Counted from the stretch's first letter, positions 22,821-33,110 are shown. The stretch is DNA of 64,000 bases from Alectoria sarmentosa (GCA_009733775.1 WOGZ01000089.1:1-64000); one strand, 5' to 3'. A program made the numbers and translations. The notes: generated by a model from the letters alone, not told the origin.

Positions 22821-24770
22821 ATGGACCCAGCCTCGTTTTCCTTCGCAGTCGTCGGCATGTTTTTCACATGCGCACAAGGCTACAAGATCTTTTCAGACGC
22901 CTACAAGGCACCATCGGATGCCCAGAAAGCTGCCCGAGATGTGCGAATCGAAGGATTTACTTTAGAGGTTTGGGGTGAGCACTTTGAAATCCATCAAGCG
23001 AAAGAGCAGCGCAGCGAGAAGCTCAAAATTCATCTGCTAAGAGGCCCTGCTTTGTATGGTTGCTTCGAGGCCCTTTGCGCCATATCCGAGATCTTTACAG
23101 ATATCAAAGGATTAGATAAGAAGTACGGCATCTCTTTCAATTATCACGCGAAGGGCGATAGAGTGAGTGAGCCGTCCTCTTATCATATCAATGAGTCTGA
23201 CGAGGTTTAGAGTCCTCATGTCCCTCGGAACGTCCGAAATCTATTGGAGGGGCGTGACCCATCTCGTAGTCCATCACCGGCAGAACGGAGCGACGGGAAC
23301 GGAGAAATGGATCAGAAAGTCCATCACTACAACAACAAGATGTCGCTTCTTCAGAAATGCCGATGGAGTTTGAAAGGCAAGGGTCGTGTTGATACCCTCC
23401 TCAAGGATCTTAAAAAGTACAACGACGATCTTATTCGCCTTTGCTCGTGGGAGACGCAAGCACAGATAAATCGGAGCTTACCTACTTTTGCCTTACCTCA
23501 ATGCAACAACTTCCTCGACCTACAATTCATGGCCGACTCCGCCAAGGATGCTGCCAAAGACAAGTCCTCACCAATGGCCGATGGTCGCCAAAGAATGGCG
23601 GATATGGCCAGATTCAAGGCGAAAGTTGTGACACCTGCTCAAGTTTCTAAGCGGTTTCGAGTACGATGGCGTCTTCTAGATAAGAAGGACTATGTTCTGA
23701 AATCTTCTGGTCCGCGGACACTTGCAATCTCTCAACAGGATCAACAAGCTGTGTTTGTTGAGTGGCAATCCTATATTGGCGATGCAGATCGTCCTAACAA
23801 GCTTGCGGAAGAACAGATTCACAAGCTTGGGGACTTCCTTAGCGTTCCCGATCGGCCACATGACTTCCGCATACTGGATTGCATCGGAATGTTCAAGGAT
23901 GAAAGGAATTTTCGGTACGGCGTGGTATATCACCTGCCCTCGTATATGCGAGATCTTGCGCGCCGCACTCGCCCTGAGGATCTAGGCCATGTCTGCAAGC
24001 CAAGCTCATTGACCCATCTCTTGGACAATGTTGACGCTGTACTTGACCTCGGTATTCGCTTTAATCTAGCGAAGAAACTCATGTACAGTATCGTTGTGCT
24101 GCATACCTGCGGCTGGTTGCATAAGAACATCCGCTCCAACAACATCTTTTTCTTCACAGCTCGACCAGCTGACAACAAAAGCTTTGACAACCATCGGAAG
24201 GACATTGGCCGCCCATATATTATGGGCTATGGTTTGTCGAGGCCTGATGACGTCCTCGAATTAAATAAACATGATGAGCTCAGGGAACAGCAATACTCAA
24301 GGAGACCCGAGGTCAACAGAGTCACACACTTTTCCAGAGCGCACGACGTGGATAGCGAAGCCGAAAACAAACGACGGCGTCAAGCGCACCCATCTATAAA
24401 TCATGAATGGGGTTCCGACGTCGATACAAAGTCCCACCTAAACATCTACCAACACCCGGACAAACTCGCAAACCCCGCTCGTCGCTTCCGGCACAGCTAT
24501 GACATATACTCAATAGGTCTGGTACTTTTGGAAATTGGGCTGTGGCAGAATCTTCAGACGTTTGATAATGGCCAGTGGGAGGATGGTTATGCTTTTCGAC
24601 GATTTGTGCTCAATAAGCTCGTCCCTGATTTATGGGGCCAGTGTGGATCGATATACGGCGGTGTTGTGAAAGATTGCTTGAAGATGTCGAGTGATATTGG
24701 TTTGGAGGATGAAGAGGGACGAAGGTTGGCTTGGAGTATTGCTGAGAGATTGAACTTGTGTAATGCATGA
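22821..24770 (+). CDS. HeLo-domain protein with C-terminal pseudokinase (MLKL-like layout)
   Basis: Exons 22821-23162 and 23211-24770 (48-bp phase-0 intron) give 633 residues. The N-terminus (DPASFSFAVVGMFFTCAQGY, then KAPSDAQKAARDVRIEGFTL) is a HeLo domain, the helical membrane-targeting cell-death module of HET-S-type proteins, about residues 1-200. The C-terminal 340 residues are kinase-like but catalytically broken: the beta-3 Lys position reads VFVEWQSY (about 295-302), the catalytic loop is LHKNIRSNNI (418-425; His-Lys-Asn instead of His-Arg-Asp), and the DFG position reads GYG (near 453). Later helices match the kinase C-lobe (HSYDIYSIGLVLLEIGLW). HeLo plus pseudokinase mirrors the architecture of animal and plant MLKL. 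It may execute or regulate programmed death downstream of a receptor; the NLR gene nearby is a candidate partner by position only. Confidence 0.87.
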
Positions 24771-25365
24771 TTATTCCTCAAATCGTCCATCGTACTCTAC
24801 TGTTCATCCTTGAGGGAGCGTCATGCTAGCCCTATGCTTCGCGCGCGATCTAGGATACTTGGAATGATATGAGAGAGAACTGGATGACATGAACTAATTG
24901 AGGGTGATTATGGTACTCAAAATGGGTAGAAACCCGGATTGCAGGACACAAAAATGAGCAGGCGTAGAGTTGATGAGAATTGTAGATCGACACGTGAGCA
25001 TGGGAGCGTGGCATGGGTATTCGAGAATGGGCTTTTGGTCTTTGAGAAATTTAGGATTTTATTGATGCTTGAAGCGGTGCGTGTCTGAGATATATTACCG
25101 TGAGTGGCCACGTCTTAGAAAGTAGCCGCTTTGTAGGTGTAGCGCGCTTACCATCAACACCTTCACATTTGCGTCTTTTCAAAAGCTTCGATCTTCTGAC
25201 CTTACTTACTGCCTTAATTTCTTATCCTCGCTCATACCTCACCGGATCAAGTGATCTCCTTGCATACTACGAGGCACTTTAATTCCTGGTCTCTACGATC
25301 TCATCTCAGCTCTCGCCCAAAGCTTCATTACGCTTAAGCCCACATTTCCTCCAGACCACGGCATC
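24771..25365. other. Intergenic, no gene seen
   Basis: About 595 bp between the HeLo gene stop and the F-box-like gene start. CT-rich tracts before the next ATG look like a fungal promoter. No ORF or repeat is supported. Confidence 0.4.
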
Positions 25366-27176
25366 ATGGAAATACTACCTGTAGAGGTACAAGCGCTCAT
25401 TGCACAACAAGTGAGTCAGAAATCGAGGAGATTGTTTTTGAGCTGACGAAGAAAGGTCACATCGCGCAACGATCTCGCGTCTTTACGTCGAGCTTCAAAA
25501 GACTGGAGAGACGTCACTTCTCCCATTTTGTTCGAGACTTTGATCATTGAAGCAGATGAAGGGAATATGGACGAACTCGATTCGAAGCCTTACGAATCTT
25601 TGGAAGAAGCATCATTCGACTGCCTCCAGCTGGTCAGGCATTTCAAAATACATGCAGACTTCCATGACTGTCTTAAATCACGTTGCCCTCACGGCTACTT
25701 TCCCGGGGGCCCTTACCCTTGGGAGTGCGATGGTGTCGAGGCGTTGGGCATCAAGATCCTTCCTTTGTTCAAACAGCTTAAGCCAAGCGCCCTCCGCAGC
25801 TTTCGGTACGCTTCCCCTCGAAATTAGCCAAATCTATGCTGACCTCAGGTAGTTGGGATCTAGGGTCATGTATGCATAAGGACATACTTGGCTATCTACA
25901 AAGAGAGCAGCCGGATATCGAGTGCATTCTACTTAATACAGGAGCGCCGACTGACAGCGATACTTACCCACCGTTAAGTCTGATGCTAGGGAGCTTTCGA
26001 CGTCTTCGGAACCTCTCCTGGACAGGCGTGAGAACCGCATCAGAGTTAGAATCTTTGCGTGTCTTTCTTGCGACGAACAAGGATATTCTCGAAACGCTGG
26101 AATTGGACTTCATTCATCGAGATTCAGTAAACCATGCCAGTCTTACAGGGCTGGGGGATGAAGAACCCGGGGTATTCACCACAAATATTTTACCTCTCTC
26201 GCCCGATGCAACCATCAATTCCTTTCCCGCTCTTACCACTCTCTCGCTCTCGGCCGTCTGTCTTCCGGTGGACCTCGATGGAACAGTTTCGGCGTTCGAC
26301 TTCGGCCAACTATGCGCTTTGAAAGTACATAGGTGCAAGGGCACACACCTTCTACTTCGAGCCATTGTCAAAGCTGCACAGTCCCTTAAGCTCGAATCTC
26401 TCGACCTTGTGATGGATGATTTTGCAGCCAAAGAGGATTGGGGGGGTTCGAGCCTGACTGCATTCCTACGGTCGTTTAGCGGCCTTCGGCATCTTTACCT
26501 TATGATCACACCGCCAGGAGTGATGACAACAGAACCATATTTCGATTCAATACTATGTCATGTGGCGACCATGAAGAGACTAGTATACCACGAACGGAGT
26601 CTTCATCGTCCCGAATCCATCCACACGAGCAAAGACAAGAATCTGATTTTCGAAATTCCAGGTTTGGGCGGCGACTCAACAGGAGCAATGCACCGTTTCA
26701 TGCAGCAATCGAACCTTGAGAGCCTCGGATGTTGCGATTCGCTCTCTCAGCTACGAAGGGGTATGGAGCCATACAATTCTGCACAGAGCTTGAGATTTTT
26801 ACACGTTAGATGTTCGAAGCATGGTTTTAAACCATACCTCCGTGACAACGTCGTCAAATGGACCGTGGATGGGATTGTGGAGCCTGTGGGGCCAGATAAT
26901 TACTCCGCGGAAGCCATCGCAAATTTCGAGCTATTTGACTTCGTCCGTTGGGCTTTCGGTTCTCGAGGTCTACCAAAGCTCCGGATCCTGGCCTTTGGAG
27001 ACTTCTCCTATGACGGTCGCCATAAGGGGAAGTCCCTTTTGTTCTATAGGCAGCGCATAGGGTCACCATATGGGTTTCGGCTAGCATCAAAGGAGAATGT
27101 GATTGATCTCAGCGGGATCGACAAACCATTTGACTTCCTCGGCGCTTGCCCCACAGATCCACTCTATCCAAGGTAG
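25366..27176 (+). CDS. F-box-like / leucine-rich-repeat-fold protein
   Basis: Exons 25366-25410, 25456-25805 and 25853-27176 (introns 45 and 47 bp) give 572 residues. The start MEILPVEVQALIAQQ-VTSRNDLASLRRASKDW is the fungal F-box pattern (LP-E-xxxxI, then DLxxLRRxSK). The remainder alternates short strands and helices in an irregular LRR-like fold (LKPSALRSFRWDLGS; FRRLRNLSWTG; LKLESLDLVMDDF; GLRHLYLMI). It ends with a motif repeated in downstream remnants, FGDFSYDGR then FDFLGACPTD. Such proteins are commonly presumed adaptors of SCF ubiquitin ligases. The second intron must use GGTAG as acceptor, because the CAG three bases earlier would create a stop codon. Member of a local gene family with decayed copies downstream. 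Confidence 0.8.
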
Positions 27177-27439
27177 TATTGCCAACGATACCGGCTGGAG
27201 AGACGGGGTTGTGGGTGGCTTTCATACGTTACGGTATTGATGTCGGAGAAAAGCAAATGGAAAATTGCCTCTACCCTTGATCAATAGTAAGAGCTTTAAT
27301 GTCTTACGAGATCTTGGCCATGAGAAATGATGGCGCTTTTATCTTTCCTGTCTTTGATTGACTGTTGCAATGTGATGTGGAAGATTGTTGTATCGTGAGA
27401 AGCAGAATGGCTATGAAGCCTACTGTGTACTAGGGGAGC

Positions 27440-29045
27440 ATCTTCCAACATTTTGGACCTCGGTCATTGTGCTGCCTACTCTTTAGTCGTCCATAGGACC
27501 TGGTGGTTGTCAAGTGCGGACCCAATTGTTGGATTGATCGAGAGACTGGACATTGCTACTCGAGCGTGTATCGACTGTTCTGCGGACAGCTTTTGCAGCC
27601 TTCGAAGACCGTTTGATGACTGGCAACAAGGAATGAGGCTACCCTATTATTGGATGGTATAGATCGTCCAATGGACTTTCTGGGGGCCTGTCCCAAGGTT
27701 GTCACTACTTTGCATAGACATATGATGAAGGATAAGCGTGAGCAGTGGCCGGGCTCGTCAACATGAGAAATTTGGATTCATCGATATTCCGTAGCTAATA
27801 CCATGAGTATGTTGGTAGACATCTAAGCGCGAAACCAGCCAAATAACATCTGTTTCCGCTCTCTGACTTTCTCTTTTAAAGGTTCAACTCCGCTCACCTG
27901 CCACTCACTCAACATTAACCAGGTTGAATCATCGAGTTTACATGAATGTCTGGAGACACTGGATCTCTTTCTGGAAGTCGTGGACTCTACTGTTGGCCTA
28001 AATCGCGAGGTTCTAGAGCCTATCTTGCGAGACCCTTCAACAGGAGCCGAAGTTTTTATGAAGATCGATTGATCCAATTTCTAAAATCCGTTGAGGTTTC
28101 AGAAGATCTTTACACGATGACACGACCGAAGACGTAGAACCTATCCTCATTAAAGGCAATTTTCCACTACAAGTGAGCGTGGAAGAGGTTCATTACCGCG
28201 AAGAGGAGACGGTCTTGGACGGGAGTTCTGAGTTCTGGGAGGATTTGGCGAATAGGGGCCCCTCCTCAAGCCGGGGCGGTGCTGAAGATCAGCACACTCT
28301 TCTTAAAGAAATGCAAGTGGAGTGGTTGGGCGTCTCTGAAGATCCAAAGAACATGGTAAGCCCACACTCGTCCCTGAAGCAGCTTGGCTATCCCATATCC
28401 TGGCAAGGCATTGAGCTCAGGGGCTTTTTGCCGAAGTCCGCCCGGCTTAATGCCAACCTCGCTAAGATGTGGGATAGTGCACTGCTGAAATATGCCGGTA
28501 GAATAGTATAAGGGACTCCAGAACCATTCTGCAAATGTTGAAGCTCGTGCGTTTTCGACGGACTGGAACGGTCATGTCCTGGGCTGTATTTGAAGAACAT
28601 ACAAAGACCATTGAGGGAGTAACTCTTGGATCCGTGCATGAGGGATTTGATCAGAGTCCAAGGGAATTCGAGAGCTGTTCAAAAGTGTCCTGCATCTCTT
28701 TGGTGGCGATTGCCGTCCAAAACTCCAGGTCCTGGTCTTTGGTGACTTCTCAAATGGGAATCGTTATGACGGGCGCAACATGTTCCTGTACAGACATTTT
28801 CGTCAAGAGGGGGCCTAACTTCTCGGGCGATGTCAAATGAAGACTTCGAAAATAGAGGGTTGTTGAATTTCGACTTCCTTTCTGCGTGTCCTATAGACAC
28901 TTCGCTGCTCAAATATAATGAAAAAGGTTACTTTCAAGGATGGCACCGGTATCATAAGGTAGTGTACGACATTCCATCTCGATTTTCAAGAGGAAGATCT
29001 GTGCTTTTGCTCTGCAAGCATAGAGCGCGAAACGTAGCAAGCTAG
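27440..29045 (+). pseudogene. Decayed paralogues of the F-box/LRR-like gene
   Basis: Fragments collinear with the upstream F-box/LRR gene appear in several frames with stops between them. A C-terminal copy near 27660 reads DRPMDFLGACPK. A middle part near 27840-28070 reads SSLHECLETLDLFLEVV. A second C-terminal copy reads LQVLVFGDFSNGNRYDGRN near 28720-28790, followed by NFDFLSACPIDTSLLKY near 28865-28920. Two separate versions of the FLGACP/FLSACP end mean at least two duplications, both eroded. The ORF at 28173-28511 is part of the same wreckage. No functional product is expected. Confidence 0.65.
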
Positions 29046-29064
29046 ACAGAGGTTACAAAATTAT

Positions 29065-29274
29065 TCAGAGAACCTCACGCCAAACAATTAAACCAATATA
29101 GAACACTGCAAGAAGTGTCTGGAAGACTAGAGGAACCAGGCAGAGCGTAAAAAGACTATACCTGGGCTTCGAAACCTGAGGCTTGATATCATTTTGTTTA
29201 TTCTTCGCTAGCGCGACAGGCGCAGATTGCCGCATCAAGAACCCGATATAAATCCAGGATTTCCGCGAGTACAT
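29065..29274 (-). CDS. Possible 69-residue single-pass membrane protein
   Basis: ORF with ATG at 29274. Its C-terminal third is one hydrophobic helix (LFTLCLVPLVFQTLLAVFYI, then GLIVWREVL), preceded by a basic, polar N-terminus, as in tail-anchored proteins. It is divergent from the coiled-coil gene that starts at 29407, sharing a ~130 bp intergenic space. No homologue is recognised and chance cannot be excluded. Confidence 0.3.
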   Translation of the reverse strand: MYSRKSWIYIGFLMRQSAPVALAKNKQNDIKPQVSKPRYSLFTLCLVPLVFQTLLAVFYIGLIVWREVL

Positions 29275-29406
29275 TAGCAGTGCACGTATCTCCTCTAGCA
29301 ATAGCTCTGCGACTACATTTGTTCCACTTCGATTCTACGCGCTCGAACATACCTCCAACATCGTACATACCCCCTCGAGTGCTCCGCTTACCAATCCCTT
29401 CTCAGG

Positions 29407-30504
29407 ATGCCTCCAGCCCAAACCGCTTCTCCGTCGGAGACCCATCAAGATTTCTCGGATCGAATCGCTCAGCTCGAGTCACATGGGAAGAATTCTGATT
29501 CTGATGAGGCTGACTCGGTTGGGGCCTTCAGTGCTGATGCCGAAGCACAAATTCACGTCTTAGAACAGGAGGTCCGGAGCTTGGAGGACTACATCCAAAG
29601 CTTGGAAAAGGAAAAAGAGTCGTTAATAGAACGTCTGGATGAAGCCATCGCTCTCAATCAACATGAAATGTACATCAATCGGTTTGAAAACCTAGTCCAA
29701 AGTTTGCAGGATGAGATCGAGGCCCTGCAAAACGAGATCGCCCTACGCAAAAAACCCGCGTCAGCACAAATCAGTCTCCTCAAGCAACGTATTGACGAGC
29801 TGGAACGTGAGATGAGGCAGCTTTGCTCCAAGATGGAAACTCGAGATAAGAAGTCGAGGGCGGTCAACCACGAGCTCGAGGCAAAGGTCACCGAGCTCGA
29901 AAAGAGATGTCAAAGTTGGCGCAGATTGTACGAGACGACTTTGCAAAAAGACACACGCAACGTCGGTCACAACGTCTATCCTAGTCTTCAAGCCACAAGA
30001 ATAGAAGTTGCCCGTCTCAAAAGCGCACTTGAAGAGAAGGAACGCATCATCCAGGTGCATGGATACGCGGCCTACGGAGAGAATGACGAAGTGGACGGAG
30101 AGGCCGAAGAAGAGGACGAAGCGCCGCTCTGGGAGCAAGATCTTCCAGAAAAGTTAGATGGAAATACAAAAGACTTCGACGAGGATCTGGCAACCGGAGA
30201 CCTAGTAGCAGTTCCATCGGAGACTGGGGGAACAGGCCAAGAAAATGCTGCACCATACGGTCAAAATACCCAGGAACTCGAGGCAAGAGTTGCAGAGCTC
30301 GAGGTGAAGTGTACAAGCCTAGAGTCCCATAATGAAGAATTGGGAGAGGAAGTACGTGTGCTGAGGAGGAAGATGAGTCGGACCCTTGAGGCCTTCATAC
30401 CTCGCGCTCAGCAGATGAAACATCAAGACAAGACGAACAACAAGAACAGGCAGGCCTTCGCAGCCTTGGAGAGGATTGTACGGGAGGGTCTCCAGGATGA
30501 CTGA
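29407..30504 (+). CDS. Single-exon coiled-coil protein, function unknown
   Basis: ATG at 29407, 365 residues, no intron. Three coiled-coil blocks are evident from heptads of Leu/Ile/Val with Glu, Lys and Gln between: about residues 46-85 (VLEQEVRSLEDYIQSLEKEK), 98-160 (NLVQSLQDEIEALQNEI; LLKQRIDELEREMRQL; ELEAKVTELEKRCQSW) and 290-325 (ELEARVAELEVKCTSLESHN). An acidic linker (EVDGEAEEEDEAPLWEQD) separates the last two. This composition suits a scaffold or cytoskeleton-linked protein, but nothing identifies a family. It lacks the shared leader seen in front of the coiled-coil genes further downstream. Confidence 0.75.
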   Translation: MPPAQTASPSETHQDFSDRIAQLESHGKNSDSDEADSVGAFSADAEAQIHVLEQEVRSLEDYIQSLEKEKESLIERLDEAIALNQHEMYINRFENLVQSLQDEIEALQNEIALRKKPASAQISLLKQRIDELEREMRQLCSKMETRDKKSRAVNHELEAKVTELEKRCQSWRRLYETTLQKDTRNVGHNVYPSLQATRIEVARLKSALEEKERIIQVHGYAAYGENDEVDGEAEEEDEAPLWEQDLPEKLDGNTKDFDEDLATGDLVAVPSETGGTGQENAAPYGQNTQELEARVAELEVKCTSLESHNEELGEEVRVLRRKMSRTLEAFIPRAQQMKHQDKTNNKNRQAFAALERIVREGLQDD

Positions 30505-30948
30505 CGGGTGCTTGGGCTTGGAGGGTGAATGCGGTGTCGAAATATCAGGTATGGGATGTGAAGAATGGATTGATTATTTCCCCCGAGCTCCCCAGGAGCA
30601 GGATCTATGTGCCATACTAAGTAAGGTGGCTTGCTGAAAGAGTGGCCGGGAGGAAGCCGGGAACCCCGAATCTTGACATGCGGTGGGGTCAGGGACTACC
30701 TCAAGACATTTAAACCCATATGGTTGGATGGACCTTTTCTACTGTGAATACGTATTTGCTTCGCATCAACTACGTCGTTATCATGTCCTCTTTAAACGTA
30801 ATACGGACATTACAGTAGCAAGGAAAGCTGGTACAACATACTTTTGAAAAAGCTAGCTTGCTCTTCACAATCACGTGACCGTACCCGCCGCTAGACTAGC
30901 GCGCCGTGCACAAATGATCTTCCACCCTCACCTCACTTCCCTTTCTCC
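30505..30948. promoter_or_regulatory. Upstream region of leader copy L1 with CACGTG box
   Basis: About 440 bp with no ORF. ATCACGTGAC at 30870-30879 is followed within 20 bp by CCGCTAGACTAGCG, an arrangement repeated in front of two other leader copies (45.60 and 47.70 kb). CT-rich sequence follows up to 30960, as expected at a fungal transcription start. CACGTG is the core site of bHLH factors such as Cbf1; actual use is inferred. Confidence 0.5.
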
Positions 30949-31388
30949 CTTCTTTTCTTCTTCAAGACACTGATCACCGCCCAAGCAGCCATGCTGCCCA
31001 CAGCTCTGGTCACGATCTTCTTCCTTGGCTCACCAAGGGAACAGCGGTTTCTGAGGGATGAGACGGCCTCCGGGTCCTGGTGTGGCTCCACTGAGTGGTA
31101 TATCCCTCAGCTGGTAAATTTCAAACTTCCACTTCTGAGGGCTCAAGGCCGAGGTCTTTGTGTGTCTAGGCACTGTCGTACTCTTGCGGCAGCTTGCAAA
31201 CTAAAAACAAAATCTTTCTTCTTGAAGACGCTGATCACCGCCCAAGCAGCTATGCTGCCCACAGCTCTGGTCACGATCTTCTTCCTTGGCTCACCAAGGG
31301 AACAGCGGTTTCTGAGGGATGAGAGGACCTTCGGGTTCTCGTGCGTATCCACTGGGAGGGTATCCCCCAGCTGGTTTAGTCCTAAAAA
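30949..31388 (+). repeat. Tandem pair of leader cassettes L1 and L2
   Basis: Two consecutive copies of the family leader. The segment 30970-31063 recurs at 31231-31324 (offset 261 bp) with a single base difference I can see (CC/CT near 30990/31251). L1 ends in ACTGAGTGGTATATCCCTCA then CAGCTGG, the same words as the leader at 42.0 kb. Between L1 and L2, 31150-31212 matches the 3' part of the leader at 47.9 kb (GTGTCTAGGCACTGTCG; TGCAAACTAAAAACAAAAT). L2 ends CCCAGCTGGTTTAG and meets an ATG at 31389. So L1 lost its gene and L2 drives only a short ORF. Confidence 0.7.
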
Positions 31389-31550
31389 ATGCCTATGTCT
31401 TCAGTGACATTGCAATACGTTGACCAGGCTCAGCAGGCTACTGAAACAGACACGGTACGTGTCGAAGAGCTCGAGCAAATCGTCGATACTGCAGAAGGTG
31501 TATTACCCGCGAACCAAGTGCTAGCCAGCCGCAGAAAAATGGTGAAATAG
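31389..31550 (+). CDS. Short (53-residue) ORF directly after leader L2, truncated family member
   Basis: The ATG follows the leader end exactly as in the full-length coiled-coil genes at 45.3 and 48.0 kb. The product contains one heptad stretch (TDTVRVEELEQIVDTAEGVL) and stops at TAG 31548-31550. It looks like the N-terminus of a coiled-coil paralogue cut off early. It may be transcribed, but is probably a pseudogene. Confidence 0.4.
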   Translation: MPMSSVTLQYVDQAQQATETDTVRVEELEQIVDTAEGVLPANQVLASRRKMVK

Positions 31551-31739
31551 GCATGCTAATCCACTTCAGATACTGATTTTAGGTCCCCGACCATTGGTGG
31601 GAGAAGACGAAAAATCTCCACAGGAAATCATGTTAAGTTGGATACCTCACGGAGTCTACAGGACCTGCCATCACTGATATGATTCTAGACATACGAATCA
31701 TCATCCAGAGCTCAAGCAATGGCGGGAGCGTAAGGATCG

Positions 31740-31876
31740 AGCGAACCTTCATCATAGACTCCTCCTCCTGCCACACCAACACATCGATTTGCGAGAACAA
31801 CATGGCTGTTCTACGCTTGCTCTCAGAAGGAAGACTTGATCTATCTGACCGGTCAGACAATCTTGACCACACTTGA
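31740..31876 (+). pseudogene. Exportin-1 (CRM1) fragment, copy A
   Basis: The + strand reads SSSCHTNTSICENNMAVLRL and continues LLSEGR, closely matching the conserved exportin-1 segment IISSCHTSLSICENNMAILRLLSEE from the N-terminal HEAT repeats. Flanking sequence is out of frame and stops follow at 31874. It is an isolated exon-like piece, not a gene. The same segment occurs again at about 32910-32990. Confidence 0.65.
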
Positions 31877-31910
31877 GCCCTCACTTTTGTGTTTGTCGGA
31901 TTTTCTAGGC

Positions 31911-31962
31911 TTGTGCATGCATCCACTGGGCGGTCTATCCCCCAGCTGGTTTAGTCTTAAAC
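31911..31962 (+). repeat. Leader 3'-end fragment L3
   Basis: TGCATCCACTGGGCGGTCTA followed by TCCCCCAGCTGGTTTAGTCT reproduces the last ~50 bp of the leader cassette (compare L2 at 31347-31385). It lies between the two exportin-1 fragments and has no ORF directly behind it. Confidence 0.55.
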
Positions 31963-32159
31963 TTCACTTTGTAATCATCGGACCTTCTGGACTCGTGAAA
32001 AACGCCACTACAGCTAAAGGTGGCTCAGGCTAGCACTACCCCTGCTAACAGAATGGAAGCAGTGATGCCATACCTAAGTGGTACTCTCAGAAAGAGCAGT
32101 ATTGTTTCAGCCTAGCCGTAATAAATCAGGTAATACTCAGTCACCTCTAAGTGTTCGAT

Positions 32160-33110
32160 TTTCGGCAAGATCGTTACTGACATCCTTGCCCAGTTCAATG
32201 AGAACCCAGATGCCTGGGTATTGGTGGACAAGATACTGCAGCACGCAGATTTGCCAGTCCAAAGAGAACCCAGATGCCTGGGTATTGGTGGACAAGATAC
32301 TGCAGCACGCAGATTTGTCAATTCAAAGAGAACCCAGATGCCTGGGTATTGGTGGACAAGATACTGCAGCACGCAGATTTGTCAATTCAAAGAGAACCCA
32401 GATGCCTGGGTATTGGTGGACAAGATACTGCAGCACGCAGATTTGTCAATTCAAAGAGAACCCAGATGCCTGGGTATTGGTGGACAAGATACTGCAGCAC
32501 GCAGATTTGTCAATTCAAAGAGAACCCAGATGCCTGGGTATTGGTGGACAAGATACTGCAGCACGCAGATTTGTCAATCCAAAGAGAACCCAGATGCCTG
32601 GGTATTGGTGGACAAGATACTGCAGCACGCATATTCCTCGGTTCAAAGACAACCCAGATGCCTGGGTGTTGATGGACAAGATACTGCAGCTGGCAGAGCT
32701 CTAACTAACGAAGAGAGCTTCACTGTTGTCAATGACATCCTTTCCCCGTTCAAAGAGAACCCAAATGCCTGGTTGTTGATGGACAAGATACTGCAGCAGG
32801 CAGAGTTTGGAGCAATGAAGAGAGCTTAGAACTGATTGAGCCTTCATCAACAAGCTCAACCTTGTAATCATCTCCGATTCGAAGTAAGAATGATTCCAGA
32901 GTCGATGAGATCATCTCCTCCTGCCACACCAAGTCATCGATTTGCGAGAAAAACATGGCTATTCTACGCTTGGTCTTAGAAGAAGGGTTCATCTATTCGA
33001 CCGATTAGAGAATCTTGACGAAGACAAAGAATTGAACATCACCATGCGCGTGGTGTTCTCGAATATGTTTCGGCTGTGCTCGAAGGGCCTGGCCAGGGGA
33101 TTATACACCA
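32160..33110 (+). pseudogene. Exportin-1 (CRM1) fragment, copy B, containing a 64-bp tandem array
   Basis: The sequence opens with FGKIVTDILAQFNENPDAW, continues VLVDKILQHADLPVQ, and ends with DILSPFKENPNAWLLMDKIL plus QQAEF. These match the exportin-1 HEAT segment LTQFxENPDAWxxVxxIL. After 32825 come AFINKLNLVIISDSK, then DEIISSCHTKSSICEKNMAI and FSNMFRLCS, in different frames with stops: the next CRM1 segments in the right order. So this is a degenerate retro- or duplicate copy of the exportin-1 N-terminal region, with one HEAT segment amplified eight times. Exportin-1 is the essential NES export receptor; no intact copy is present here. Confidence 0.7.
32190..32700 (+). repeat. 64-bp tandem repeat, eight units, open in three frames
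   Basis: The word CAGATGCCTGGG begins at 32207, 32271, 32335, 32399, 32463, 32527, 32591 and 32655, exactly 64 bp apart. Internal units are identical or nearly so; the first and last two carry substitutions. As 64 is not a multiple of 3, each unit shifts the frame by one, yet all three forward frames remain open for 130-208 codons. A ninth diverged unit follows at about 32745-32820. High identity implies recent amplification or homogenisation. Confidence 0.9.

Noticed and set aside
30949..31388. Leader cassettes interpreted as LTRs of a retrotransposon
   Set aside because: Copies lie in both orientations before different ORFs; no TG..CA ends, primer-binding site or gag/pol sequence accompany them.
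32190..32700. CRISPR-like array
   Set aside because: Units are contiguous 64-bp tandem copies without unique spacers, and the genome is eukaryotic.
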